A stretch of 64,000 nucleotides of DNA from NCBI GenBank assembly GCA_030706405.1, contig JAUZOO010000002.1:449167-513166 (forward strand), given 5' to 3'. Below, in pieces: positions 26,156-34,511 of this stretch (within the stretch, counting starts at the first letter, position 1; the number at the start of each line of letters is the position of its first letter). The notes below the pieces were generated by a model. It saw only the letters and a program-made list of their open reading frames with translations, did not search any database and was not told the origin of the DNA. Position numbers and translations under genes: made by a program. The stretch is from Bacteroidota bacterium. Its GTDB lineage: Bacteria; Bacteroidota; Bacteroidia; Bacteroidales; JAAUTT01.

Positions 26156-26159
26156 AATA
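26152..26159 (-). promoter_or_regulatory. Candidate -7 box of the tetR-exporter operon
   Basis: The minus strand reads TATTTTTG. A TTTG at 26186-26183 on the same strand lies 23 bases upstream and may be the -33 element. The two candidate operators lie on and just upstream of this promoter. Confidence 0.35.
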
Positions 26160-26198
26160 AGAAATATTTAGATTCGGAGAAACAAATCTTTCAAAAAA

Positions 26199-26216
26199 TT
26201 TAACCAAATGGTTAAA
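26199..26216. promoter_or_regulatory. Candidate TetR operator, site 2
   Basis: TTTAACCA-AA-TGGTTAAA is a perfect 8-bp inverted repeat around a 2-base centre, 61 bp from the near-identical site 1. Two copies of the same palindrome directly ahead of a TetR gene strongly suggest its own operator. Confidence 0.6.
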
Positions 26217-26260
26217 AAATAGACACCTAATTTACAATAACTTATATATGAAAAGACTTA

Positions 26261-28087
26261 TTATCGTTTATCAATATCCCTGTAAAGATGCTGTAAATAA
26301 GCCTTACCGGCATCGACAGTTTGAGCTGTTGGGCTGCCTTTTGTTTCCAATATTTTTTTAAAATCACAGTCATAAACCACACCAATAGAATCACGCAGCA
26401 GCCCGAAACCATTCTGATATGAATAAAAAGCAAACGACGGAGTATGAGAACTGTAAATATCTTTACTAAATTCATATTGTTTGGACGATAATCCGATTTG
26501 ATGCAATACGGTAGAAGCAATGTCAATCTGAGTAGCAAATTTATCGTTTACTCCAGTTTGGGTAAGTGCACCGCCCAACCAAAGCATCGGGATATGAAAG
26601 CGTTTAAATATATGGTTAGGGAGGTTGTCCGGAAGCTGATGTCCGTGGTCGGCAACAAGGATAATCAACGTATTTTTCCACCAAGGCTGCCGTTTGGCTT
26701 TGGCTATAAAATCGCCCACGCAGCTATCGGTATAATGAATGGAATTCATAAATTTTGAAGGTTCGTCCGTTCCCGTCATAAATTTGCAGGGAACTTCAAA
26801 CGGTTCGTGACTGCTGAGTGTAAAATAGGTTTTAAAGAAAGGTGCTTTAGAGCAGTTAATATCGGCAAATAAGCGTTGAAAAACTACATGGTCCTGGGCT
26901 CCCCATTTTGAATTATAGGTCGATTTCGGAAAATCATCCATACTGACAATATCGTCAAAATGGCTATCCATGAGGTATGAACGCATGTTGGCAAAATTAA
27001 TATCGCCGCCATAGTAAAAAGCAGAGGTATAACCAGCCTTTTTAAGTGTTAACGGCAAACGTGGCAACGAACGTGTTTTTCCGGCATATTTAATAATAGA
27101 CATATTAGGTTGTGCTGGATACCCGCTCAAAATAGAAACCAACCCTTTATCGGAACGGTTTCCGCTTGCATAAAAATTAGTAAATAATATTCCTTCTTTG
27201 CTGAGTTGATTGATATTAGGGGTAATTCCCGGCCTTCCACCCAAAGGTTCAATAACGTTAGCGGTAAAACTTTCGAGAATTAAAATTATAACATTTGTTT
27301 TGGACAAGCCTATAACCTGCTTATCAGGTTTCAAATTATTATTTAAATACCCCTTTACCAATGTATTAGTTTTGTTTTCATCAAAAAAATAATATTGTTT
27401 ATCGGCCGAGGTCGATTCTACAAGCGAAAAACCTACATTCCAGAAAACATTGATAGCCGAATGGTTCAAAAAATTATTTTTACTGAAATAAGCAGTGCCA
27501 ACATTCATTGGTGCAATACCAAAGCCCCCGCGGATTGGAATAATTAAAAGCGCTACAATAAAGGCCATTACTGGGCTAAAAAACCATTTAGCCTTTTCGA
27601 AGTTTGGTGTAGTATTAACATATTTTCGATAAATATACCAACCCATCCAACCAATTAAAAAACCTATAACTAACTGGCGTACAATAATCCATACACTAAT
27701 ACTGGCTAATGCCTCCTTTGGAGTTTTTATATATAATAGTGGAGTTGAATCGAGGCGAAAGCCCCAATATTGATACAATTGCGCATCTACAATAATTAGA
27801 AAAGATATGATTATAAGCATTATAACCGAATAAACACGGATTATAGGCAAAATAAATTTCGAATTATAGATTGTCGATATCAACAATAATAATCCGGGAA
27901 TAACCATCATATAACCAATTGCAGATAAATCCATTGGCAGTCCATGCCAAAAAATTTCCAATATTTCACTTAACCTCACATGAGATAAAAATATATGATT
28001 CGATATTAAAAAAATAATTTTAGCTACAACAAAAAATAATAACCAGAAAAAACCCCACAAAGAAAAAAATTTAACTCTATTTTTCAT
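26261..28087 (-). CDS. LTA-synthase-family membrane sulfatase-fold protein
   Basis: This 608-residue protein has five N-terminal membrane segments (to about residue 185) and a periplasmic alkaline-phosphatase/sulfatase domain. Visible elements are NVIILILESF with the metal-binding Glu (about 272), the nucleophile region ASGNRSDKGLVSILSG, YYGGDINFANM, and the metal site LVADHGHQLPDN. Relatives in Gram-positive bacteria transfer glycerol phosphate to lipoteichoic acid. In Gram-negative bacteria such proteins are thought to modify envelope glycans or lipids. The nucleophile position appears to be Ser312 where LtaS has Thr. It is monocistronic and unrelated to the flanking exporter operon. Confidence 0.9.
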   Translation of the reverse strand: MKNRVKFFSLWGFFWLLFFVVAKIIFLISNHIFLSHVRLSEILEIFWHGLPMDLSAIGYMMVIPGLLLLISTIYNSKFILPIIRVYSVIMLIIISFLIIVDAQLYQYWGFRLDSTPLLYIKTPKEALASISVWIIVRQLVIGFLIGWMGWYIYRKYVNTTPNFEKAKWFFSPVMAFIVALLIIPIRGGFGIAPMNVGTAYFSKNNFLNHSAINVFWNVGFSLVESTSADKQYYFFDENKTNTLVKGYLNNNLKPDKQVIGLSKTNVIILILESFTANVIEPLGGRPGITPNINQLSKEGILFTNFYASGNRSDKGLVSILSGYPAQPNMSIIKYAGKTRSLPRLPLTLKKAGYTSAFYYGGDINFANMRSYLMDSHFDDIVSMDDFPKSTYNSKWGAQDHVVFQRLFADINCSKAPFFKTYFTLSSHEPFEVPCKFMTGTDEPSKFMNSIHYTDSCVGDFIAKAKRQPWWKNTLIILVADHGHQLPDNLPNHIFKRFHIPMLWLGGALTQTGVNDKFATQIDIASTVLHQIGLSSKQYEFSKDIYSSHTPSFAFYSYQNGFGLLRDSIGVVYDCDFKKILETKGSPTAQTVDAGKAYLQHLYRDIDKR

Positions 28088-28170
28088 TGAAAACCAACTA
28101 ATTGTATAATTTGAATATATATTAAATGTTACGGCAAAGTTAATTTATTGTTGTACTATTTTTAAAATAA

Positions 28171-28190
28171 ATTTTGATAATTATCAAAAT
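28171..28190. promoter_or_regulatory. 20-bp perfect palindrome over the AT-hook gene promoter
   Basis: ATTTTGATAA (28171-28180) is followed directly by its reverse complement TTATCAAAAT (28181-28190). The palindrome covers the TTTG -33 element and part of the spacer of the promoter at 28173-28202, so a bound protein would compete with RNA polymerase. It also lies 84 bp upstream of the divergent LTA-synthase-like gene and could affect both. Confidence 0.55.
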
Positions 28191-28202
28191 ACTGTATTTT
28201 TG
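28173..28202 (+). promoter_or_regulatory. Promoter of the AT-hook protein gene
   Basis: TTTG at 28173-28176 and TATTTTTG at 28195-28202 are separated by 18 bases, a full match to the Bacteroidota -33/-7 pattern. Transcription would start near 28209, about 20 bases before ATG 28229. Confidence 0.55.
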
Positions 28203-28228
28203 AACATATTTTTCAATAAATCTTGATA

Positions 28229-28963
28229 ATGAAAACAATACCATTAACGGAGAACGAGATTAATCACATTAAAGAGACGTATTCACAGGAACTCGAGCGC
28301 TTACAAAAACGAGCCGGAGAAATAGCTTCGATTCTTAAAAAGCTCGGCGGTATTTCTTCAATTGAGGTTGCAGACCCTTTACCAACAGAAAGTGCTCCAG
28401 TTAAAAATGCCGAAGTACCTGCAATTCCAACTAAACGGAAGTATACCCGTAAATCAACCATCGTTGCGGCTCCTGTTGAATCAAATGAACAAGTTATTGA
28501 AAATAATATTGTCGAAATGCCCAAAAAAAGACGTGGTCGTCCGGCAAAAATAAAAACAGAAGAAACTGAAATCTTGGAAGAGGTTGTTGTTAAAGCTGAA
28601 AAGAAAAAACCAGGCCGAAAAAAAGCTGAAAAAACAACAAAAGGCACCCGTGGAAGAAAGAAATCGGACGATTCAAAACGTTCACGCTGGACCAACGCTA
28701 TTTTAGCTATTCTTGAAGAACAGGAAAAACTTCTGTCTTCGCGCGACATTATCGAAGAGATCATGAAAAAACAAAACATTATAGCTTCGGATTATAATAA
28801 AACCCGCGCTATTGTTGCAGGGAGCCTTTCCGACCTTAAACATGAAACCAAGCGCCTCAAAACCATTAAAAATCCCAAAATAAAAGGCAGTCTTTACGGA
28901 TTAACCGAGTGGTTTGACGAAGCTGGAGCATTAGTTGATGAGACTAAACTTCCCAACGAATAA
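28229..28963 (+). CDS. AT-hook DNA-binding protein with C-terminal winged-helix-like domain
   Basis: This 244-residue protein has three parts. The N-terminus is a short coiled coil (NEINHIKETYSQELERLQKR). The middle is a disordered Lys-rich region with three AT-hook-like motifs (KKRRGRPAK, KKKPGRKK, TRGRKK). The C-terminal domain of about 90 residues (WTNAILAILEEQEKLLSSRDIIEEIM to YGLTEWF, cited by its ends) resembles a winged helix. AT-hooks bind the minor groove of AT-rich DNA, so a nucleoid or global regulatory role is likely. ATG 28229 is chosen over TTG 28223. A perfect palindrome lies over its promoter, and a terminator shared with purL follows. Confidence 0.8.
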   Translation: MKTIPLTENEINHIKETYSQELERLQKRAGEIASILKKLGGISSIEVADPLPTESAPVKNAEVPAIPTKRKYTRKSTIVAAPVESNEQVIENNIVEMPKKRRGRPAKIKTEETEILEEVVVKAEKKKPGRKKAEKTTKGTRGRKKSDDSKRSRWTNAILAILEEQEKLLSSRDIIEEIMKKQNIIASDYNKTRAIVAGSLSDLKHETKRLKTIKNPKIKGSLYGLTEWFDEAGALVDETKLPNE

Positions 28964-28996
28964 TTATTTAAGTATAAAATCACCGTTATGGAATAT

Positions 28997-29028
28997 AAAA
29001 AAGGCAGGAAATAATTCCTGCCTTTTTT
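28997..29028. terminator. Bidirectional terminator between the AT-hook gene and purL
   Basis: AAAAAAGGCAGGAA (28997-29010) pairs perfectly with TTCCTGCCTTTTTT (29015-29028) around a 4-base loop. It has a T-run for the plus transcript and the mirror arrangement for the minus-strand purL. Confidence 0.92.
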
Positions 29029-29047
29029 TGTGCCATTCCTTTCGAAA

Positions 29048-32000
29048 TTATTTTTTATGAGCCTTTAACCATTCGCGGGCATTTACAAATGCTTCAATCC
29101 ACGGGGTTACTTTATCATTTTTACGATCAGAAGGATAGTAAGCCCAGTTCCACGGGAAGATTGCACGTTCCAAGTGAGGCATCATTACCAGGTGACGACC
29201 GTCTTCGGAACATAAACCGGCAACATTATAAGCCGATCCGTTCGGATTACCAGGATAACCTTCGTAACTATATTTCATGGCCACGTTGTAGCGGTTTTCT
29301 TCGTACGGAAGATCGAACTTACCTTCGCCGTGTGCAACCCAAATACCCAGTCGGCTTCCGGAGAGGCTCTTCAGCATCACTGATTTATTTTCAGGAATAC
29401 TTACGTTAAGGAAGATGGATTCGAATTTATGCGAATTGTTATGACGCATTTTTGGTTTTTGCTCATGGTCGGGTGTAACCAGACCGAGTTCAACCATCAG
29501 CTGACAACCATTGCAGACACCAAGACTAAGCGTATCAGAACGTTTATAAAAATTATCGAGGGCAGCTTTGGCAGTAGGATTATAAAGTAAAGCCCCTGCC
29601 CAACCTTTTGCCGATCCTAAAACATCGGAATTGGAAAATCCTCCGGTGAAGACAATCATCTGAACATCTTCGAGGGTTTCGCGACCGGAAACAAGGTCGG
29701 TAACGTGAACGTCCTTCACATCCATACCGGCAAGGTACATGGCATAAGCCATTTCGCGGTCGCCATTGATACCTTTCTCGCGAATAATAGCGGCTTTAAT
29801 GCCTGTGCTTTCGCGACGTTTTGCATCGATTCCAAAGGATTCGAAGGTTCCTTTAAAACCGGGCTTAATGGTATATTGAAGCGGTTGTACTTTATAATTG
29901 TTGAAACGCTCGAGAGCCAGTTTTTCGCCGCTCTGTTTGCGGTCGAGCAAATACGAAGTCTTGAACCAGGTATCACGCAACGCATCAATGTCGAACTGCC
30001 AGATTTCGTCGTTTTTACGAACCACAACACTGCGTTCCTTAACAACATCGCCAATCCAATAGCTGTCAATTTTCTTTTCTTCGAGGAATGCCTGTACGCC
30101 AAGGGTATCTTTTACCTGGACAATAACACCCGGATTTTCGCTGAACAACAGTTTGATAACATCATCTTCCGGAATATCTGTTAAATCAACATTCAATCCT
30201 AACGAAGCGCTGGCAAAAGTCATTTCCAACAAGGTGGTAATCATACCACCGGCAGAAATATCATGGCCTGAGATAACTTTTCCTTCTTCGATCAATTGTT
30301 GAATTGCACCAAAACCGGCAACAAAATATTCGGTATCAGCAACAGTCGGTGTATTATTTCCTAAAAAGTTAATTACCTGTGCAAATGAACTACCACCTAA
30401 GTAATAAGGCGATTTGGAAAGATCGATATACAACAGCGAAGAACCTTCTACATCCTGAACGACAGGCGAGATTGCCTTACGGATGTCAGTTACTTCTGCA
30501 CCGGCAGAAATAATCACAGTTCCGGGAGAATAAACAACGTCTCCATCGGGATATTTCTGGGTCATAGAAAGCGAATCTTTTCCTGTAGGAATATTAATAC
30601 CAAGTGCTACAGAAAAATCGCTGGCTGCTTTTACGGCACGGTACAGGCGGGAATCTTCACCGGGATTTTTGCAAGGCCACATCCAGTTGGCACTGAGCGA
30701 AACGCCTTTGAGCCCATCTTGTAATGGAGCCCAAACAATATTGGTGAGCGACTCTGCAATGGCAAGGATAGAACCCGCAGCAGGGTCGATCATAGCTGCG
30801 GCAGGAGCATGGCCAACGGACGAGGCAATACCCTGAGGCCCCTGATAATCGAGGGCTACGATAGCCATATCGTTAAGTGGCAACTGAACTTCGCCCGCGG
30901 TTTGCTGCAAGGCAATACGTCCGGTTACGGAACGGTCAACCTTATTGGTGAGCCAGTCTTTACAAGCTACCCCTTCGATTTGAAGAACCTGATCGAGATA
31001 TTCTTTTAAATTTTCTTTCTGATAAGATAATTCGGCAAATTTAGTTTCCGTAGTCTCATCTCGCATGATGGTCTTGGGAGGGTTACCAAACATATCTTCC
31101 AATTTAAGGTCGATGGGTTTGGTTTCTGTTTTACGATCATAAACCGTAAATTTCTCATCGCCGGTTACTTCGCCAACCACATACATAGGAGCACGTTCGC
31201 GGTCGGAGATACGTTTGAGCATGTCGATATCTTTATCTTTCAACACCAAACCCATACGCTCCTGCGATTCGTTGCCCACAATTTCTTTGGCCGAAAGCGT
31301 GGGATCGCCAATGGGCAACTCGTCCATATAAATAACACCGCCAGGACCGTCAACCAATTCGGAGAGACAGTTTAAGTGACCACCTGCACCGTGGTCGTGG
31401 ATTGAAATTACCGGGTTAATATCCGATTCGCAAAGTGCGCGAATGGCGTTGTTTACGCGTTTTTGCATTTCGGGGTTCGAACGCTGAACGGCATTGAGTT
31501 CGATAGAGTTGGCAAATTCGCCGGTATTTACCGACGATACAGCGCCACCGCCCATACCAATACGATAGTTATCACCACCGAGCAACACAACTTTGTCACC
31601 TTTCACCGGAACCGATTTCAGCGAGTCGCGTTTTACGCCCCAGCCTACACCGCCGGCCATCATGATAACTTTGTCGAAACCAAATTTTTTACCTTTTTCT
31701 TCGTGTTCGAACGTAAATAAACTTCCGCAGATAAGCGGTTGTCCAAACTTATTTCCAAAGTCGGAAGCCCCGTTGGATGCTTTGATGAGGATTTGTTCGG
31801 GAGTTTGGTACAGCCATTTGCGGGCTGGGAATTTCTTTTCCCACGGACGGCCACCGTCAAGACGAGGGTACGAGGTCATGTAAACAGCCGTTCCGGTAAG
31901 CGGGAAAGAGCCTTTTCCACCACCGATACGGTCGCGGATTTCGCCTCCGGTTCCGGTAGCTGCACCATTGAAAGGTTCAACGGTTGTGGGGAAGTTATGG

Positions 32001-32743
32001 GTTTCGGCTTTGATCGAGATGACGGTTTCCACGTCTTTTACCTCGAAAAAGTCTGGTTTATCCTGAGTTTTGGGAGCGAACATGCCCACTACCGGTCCCT
32101 GTAAGAATGCACAGTTATCGGAATAAGCCGACACCACACGGTTGGGATGGGTTTTGGTGGTATGTTTAATGAGCTGGAACAACGACAATGGTTTTTCCTC
32201 GCCATCGATGATAAATGTTCCGTTAAAGATTTTATGACGGCAATGCTCGGAGTTTACCTGCGAGAATCCGAAAATTTCGGAGTCGGTAAGCTGACGGCCA
32301 AGTTTATGGTTTAACGATTTGAGATAGGCAACTTCGTCGGGGTTAAGGGCAAGGCCTTCTTTTTGGTTATAAGCTTCAATATCGTCGATATATTTAATCG
32401 GTTCGGGCTGTTTGGAGATGGTAAACACTTCCTGCGAAAGGTTTTCGTAGAAAGCTTTAAGCATACGGTCGAACGGAGCGCTTTTAGAATCAACACGAAC
32501 AAACTCTTCAATACGTTCGATGCCCGGGATGCCCATGTTTTGGGTTATTTCAACCGCGTTGGTACTCCAGGGGGTAATCATCTCTACTCGCGGACCGATG
32601 AAAAACCCTTCAACGGTTTCACCATTTACTAATGAACCGCCGCTAAAAAGCCATTCCAGTTTGCTTATATCCTCGTTTAACAGTGCTTGTTTTGCCTTAA
32701 CAGCAAAGATTTGTTTTTCAGTACCCTCAAAAAATAATATCAT
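29048..32743 (-). CDS. purL: Phosphoribosylformylglycinamidine synthase, single-chain
   Basis: PurL converts FGAR, glutamine and ATP to FGAM, the fourth step of purine synthesis. At 1231 residues it is the large single-chain form that fuses synthetase and glutaminase. Visible parts are the N-terminal PurS-like domain, the linker segment GFSQVNSEHCRHKIFNG, the ATP and substrate loops GTGGEIRDRIGGGKGS and HDISAGGMITTLLEM, and the glutaminase with GVCNGCQ (Cys about 1077) and the His-Glu pair in PHLER (about 1189). It is monocistronic. The dominant minus frame explains all opposing open frames in this stretch. Confidence 0.98.
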   Translation of the reverse strand: MILFFEGTEKQIFAVKAKQALLNEDISKLEWLFSGGSLVNGETVEGFFIGPRVEMITPWSTNAVEITQNMGIPGIERIEEFVRVDSKSAPFDRMLKAFYENLSQEVFTISKQPEPIKYIDDIEAYNQKEGLALNPDEVAYLKSLNHKLGRQLTDSEIFGFSQVNSEHCRHKIFNGTFIIDGEEKPLSLFQLIKHTTKTHPNRVVSAYSDNCAFLQGPVVGMFAPKTQDKPDFFEVKDVETVISIKAETHNFPTTVEPFNGAATGTGGEIRDRIGGGKGSFPLTGTAVYMTSYPRLDGGRPWEKKFPARKWLYQTPEQILIKASNGASDFGNKFGQPLICGSLFTFEHEEKGKKFGFDKVIMMAGGVGWGVKRDSLKSVPVKGDKVVLLGGDNYRIGMGGGAVSSVNTGEFANSIELNAVQRSNPEMQKRVNNAIRALCESDINPVISIHDHGAGGHLNCLSELVDGPGGVIYMDELPIGDPTLSAKEIVGNESQERMGLVLKDKDIDMLKRISDRERAPMYVVGEVTGDEKFTVYDRKTETKPIDLKLEDMFGNPPKTIMRDETTETKFAELSYQKENLKEYLDQVLQIEGVACKDWLTNKVDRSVTGRIALQQTAGEVQLPLNDMAIVALDYQGPQGIASSVGHAPAAAMIDPAAGSILAIAESLTNIVWAPLQDGLKGVSLSANWMWPCKNPGEDSRLYRAVKAASDFSVALGINIPTGKDSLSMTQKYPDGDVVYSPGTVIISAGAEVTDIRKAISPVVQDVEGSSLLYIDLSKSPYYLGGSSFAQVINFLGNNTPTVADTEYFVAGFGAIQQLIEEGKVISGHDISAGGMITTLLEMTFASASLGLNVDLTDIPEDDVIKLLFSENPGVIVQVKDTLGVQAFLEEKKIDSYWIGDVVKERSVVVRKNDEIWQFDIDALRDTWFKTSYLLDRKQSGEKLALERFNNYKVQPLQYTIKPGFKGTFESFGIDAKRRESTGIKAAIIREKGINGDREMAYAMYLAGMDVKDVHVTDLVSGRETLEDVQMIVFTGGFSNSDVLGSAKGWAGALLYNPTAKAALDNFYKRSDTLSLGVCNGCQLMVELGLVTPDHEQKPKMRHNNSHKFESIFLNVSIPENKSVMLKSLSGSRLGIWVAHGEGKFDLPYEENRYNVAMKYSYEGYPGNPNGSAYNVAGLCSEDGRHLVMMPHLERAIFPWNWAYYPSDRKNDKVTPWIEAFVNAREWLKAHKK

Positions 32744-32771
32744 CGGCTTTGAAGTTTTTTAAATTTCGCCA

Positions 32772-32779
32772 CAAAAGTA
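32772..32779 (-). promoter_or_regulatory. Candidate -7 box for purL
   Basis: The minus strand reads TACTTTTG, matching TAnnTTTG, 28 bases before the purL ATG. No clear -33 element or purine riboswitch is visible in front of it. Confidence 0.35.
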
Positions 32780-32845
32780 AGAAAAACAGAGCGATTTTTC
32801 CGTAACATTTTAAAAAGGTTTCACACCGCCATTTTCGTACTATTG

Positions 32846-32853
32846 TATATTTG
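32846..32853 (+). promoter_or_regulatory. Candidate -7 box for the DUF190 gene
   Basis: TATATTTG is a full match to TAnnTTTG. Transcription would start near 32860, leaving a leader of about 80 bases before ATG 32942. Confidence 0.4.
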
Positions 32854-32941
32854 GTCATCAATAGTTATTTTTAACATGTTCAGTAAGAAATGTTATAATT
32901 TCGTACCTTACAAACTATACAAATTATTAAATCTTATTATT

Positions 32942-33295
32942 ATGGAAGTGGGAGAAGCCAAGGTTCTGAAGATTTACATCAGCTCTACTGATAAATTCAA
33001 GTTCACTCCTCTTTACGAGGTTATCGTATATGCTGCCAAACGCTATGGGTTGTCAGGAGCAACCGTATTAAAAGGAGTTTTGGGCTATGGAGGCAGCAGC
33101 AGGGTAAGTACAACTAAATTTTGGGAGATAACCGAAAAATTGCCTCTAATTGTCGAAATTGTTGATAATCCTGAAAAAATTGACACTTTTTTTGGAACCA
33201 TAAAGCCTTATTTTAACAAAGTTAAAAATGGATGTATCGTTACCATAGAACCTGTCAACGTTGTACTTTACAAAACAGGTTATAAAAATCTTTAA
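32942..33295 (+). CDS. DUF190 (PII-like fold) protein
   Basis: This 117-residue cytoplasmic protein matches DUF190: LKIYISSTDKFKFTPLYEVIV at the start, then AAKRYGLSGATVLKGVLGYGG, a PII-like central segment, and a C-terminal strand with VTIEPVNVVLYK. DUF190 proteins fold like PII signal proteins and are often found beside fluoride channels or antiporters. No such transporter lies here. ATG 32942 is chosen because it starts the conserved domain; the longer upstream frame (from 32843) overlaps the -7 promoter box. Confidence 0.88.
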   Translation: MEVGEAKVLKIYISSTDKFKFTPLYEVIVYAAKRYGLSGATVLKGVLGYGGSSRVSTTKFWEITEKLPLIVEIVDNPEKIDTFFGTIKPYFNKVKNGCIVTIEPVNVVLYKTGYKNL

Positions 33296-33372
33296 TAAAT
33301 TAAACCTCCAACCCAACATTTTCGGGTTTAATCCGTTTTTAAAAAATAGTATTTCCATATCGTCGAAAAAAC

Positions 33373-33380
33373 TATTTTTG
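33373..33380 (+). promoter_or_regulatory. Candidate -7 box for the small basic protein gene
   Basis: TATTTTTG matches TAnnTTTG, with TTTC at 33352-33355 as a possible -33 element 17 bases upstream. The likely start near 33387 places the following inverted repeat in the mRNA leader. Confidence 0.4.
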
Positions 33381-33400
33381 GGGGGATAAATTAAACCTAG

Positions 33401-33424
33401 TCTGCTTAACTCAGTCTAAGCAGA
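33401..33424 (+). promoter_or_regulatory. Inverted repeat in the leader of the small basic protein gene
   Basis: TCTGCTTA (33401-33408) and TAAGCAGA (33417-33424) are perfect 8-bp inverted repeats with an 8-base loop, ending 13 bases before the ATG. It could be an RNA hairpin near the ribosome binding region or a DNA operator just downstream of the transcription start. Confidence 0.45.
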
Positions 33425-33437
33425 AAACAACCAACCC

Positions 33438-33761
33438 ATGAGACGTATTTTATTTTTATTTACGCTTTTTATAATACTGGGCAGAGTTACAGTTAATGCA
33501 CAGGAAACGCAGACTGTACCACCTCCGTCCGATAAAAAAAAGATAGAGCTGCGACCTAACAGCCGTGATTATGGCCCAATAAAAAGGGATAACCAAAACC
33601 GCAGGATTGAACGCCCAAGAAACCAACAAATGTTTCTGAAAGTACGTCCTGTAAAACGACAACAAATCCTGTTAGATAACAAAGGAATGTTAAAAAATGA
33701 ACAAAAAATGATGCGCCATGAACGACGCAGACCATTACAACAAAGACCATTACAACGATAA
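33438..33761 (+). CDS. Small, very basic secreted protein, 107 residues
   Basis: A signal peptide (MRRILFLFTLFIILGRVTVNA, described by its ends MRRIL and TVNA) precedes a mature chain of about 86 residues that is dominated by Arg, Lys, Gln and Pro and has almost no hydrophobic core. It ends with the small repeat RRPLQQRPLQR. Such a chain is probably disordered and could bind polyanions such as lipopolysaccharide, nucleic acid or surface glycan. No family was recognised. It has its own promoter and leader hairpin and is followed after 30 bases by a TPR gene. Confidence 0.7.
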   Translation: MRRILFLFTLFIILGRVTVNAQETQTVPPPSDKKKIELRPNSRDYGPIKRDNQNRRIERPRNQQMFLKVRPVKRQQILLDNKGMLKNEQKMMRHERRRPLQQRPLQR

Positions 33762-33791
33762 TCTGGTTGTTTTAACAAATATTAATTTGCC

Positions 33792-34511
33792 ATGCACCGT
33801 ATCATCTCTGCTATAAACTTCTTTTTATTATTGTATGTTCCGGCCTTTTCTCAAACAACGGCTAATGAATGGATAAAAGCCGGACAGGAGAAGCTAAACT
33901 CAAATGATTCCAAAGAAGCGATAAATAGTTATACTGAAGCCTTAAAACTCGATTCGTTAAATGCTGAAGCCTACTATTTCAGGGCTAATGCTTATTATGA
34001 TCAAAAAAAATACGATAATGCCATAAGCGACTATAGTCAATGCCTGAACCTAAATTCTAAAAATATCCATGCATTCTATAATCGGGGAAATGTCTGGTAC
34101 GAAAAAGGAGAATACACCAAAGCTATCAATGATTTTAACGAAACCTTAAAGCTCGACTCCACTTATTTCGACAGCTATTTTGACCGTGGAAATGCGTATT
34201 ACAAAACCGGCGAATATCAAAAAGCCATAAACGACATCAATCGTGGATTATTACTAAGGCCCAGCCATGCTGATGGATATTACGACCGCGCCAACGCCCG
34301 GTTTAAACTGAATGCTTATACCGAGGCAATTTCCGATTATACCAAAGCTATAGAACTAAACCCCAAACAAAACGATTATTATTTTAACCGAGCCATTGCC
34401 GAATTTAACCTCGAAATGAACACGGAAGGTTGTAAAGATTTACGGAAAGCCAAAGAACTCGGCGACACCGAAGCCAAAGAATACCTGAAAGAGTTTTGCC
34501 CTAAAAATTAA
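33792..34511 (+). CDS. Secreted tetratricopeptide-repeat protein
   Basis: A signal peptide (LLLYVPAFSQ) is followed by about six TPR units of 34 residues covering nearly all of the 239-residue chain. The consensus is plain in AEAYYFRANAYYDQKKYDNAISDYSQCL and its successors, quoted here only in part. TPR domains serve protein-protein contacts, and export signals a periplasmic or surface scaffold role. It lies 30 bases behind the small basic protein gene, so the two may form one transcript. Its last 11 bases overlap the end of the convergent outer-membrane protein gene. Confidence 0.85.
   Translation: MHRIISAINFFLLLYVPAFSQTTANEWIKAGQEKLNSNDSKEAINSYTEALKLDSLNAEAYYFRANAYYDQKKYDNAISDYSQCLNLNSKNIHAFYNRGNVWYEKGEYTKAINDFNETLKLDSTYFDSYFDRGNAYYKTGEYQKAINDINRGLLLRPSHADGYYDRANARFKLNAYTEAISDYTKAIELNPKQNDYYFNRAIAEFNLEMNTEGCKDLRKAKELGDTEAKEYLKEFCPKN

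Noticed and set aside
29705-32104. Several plus-strand frames of 85-160 codons opposite purL
   Set aside because: They are shadows of the long purL frame, without recognisable domains or start signals.
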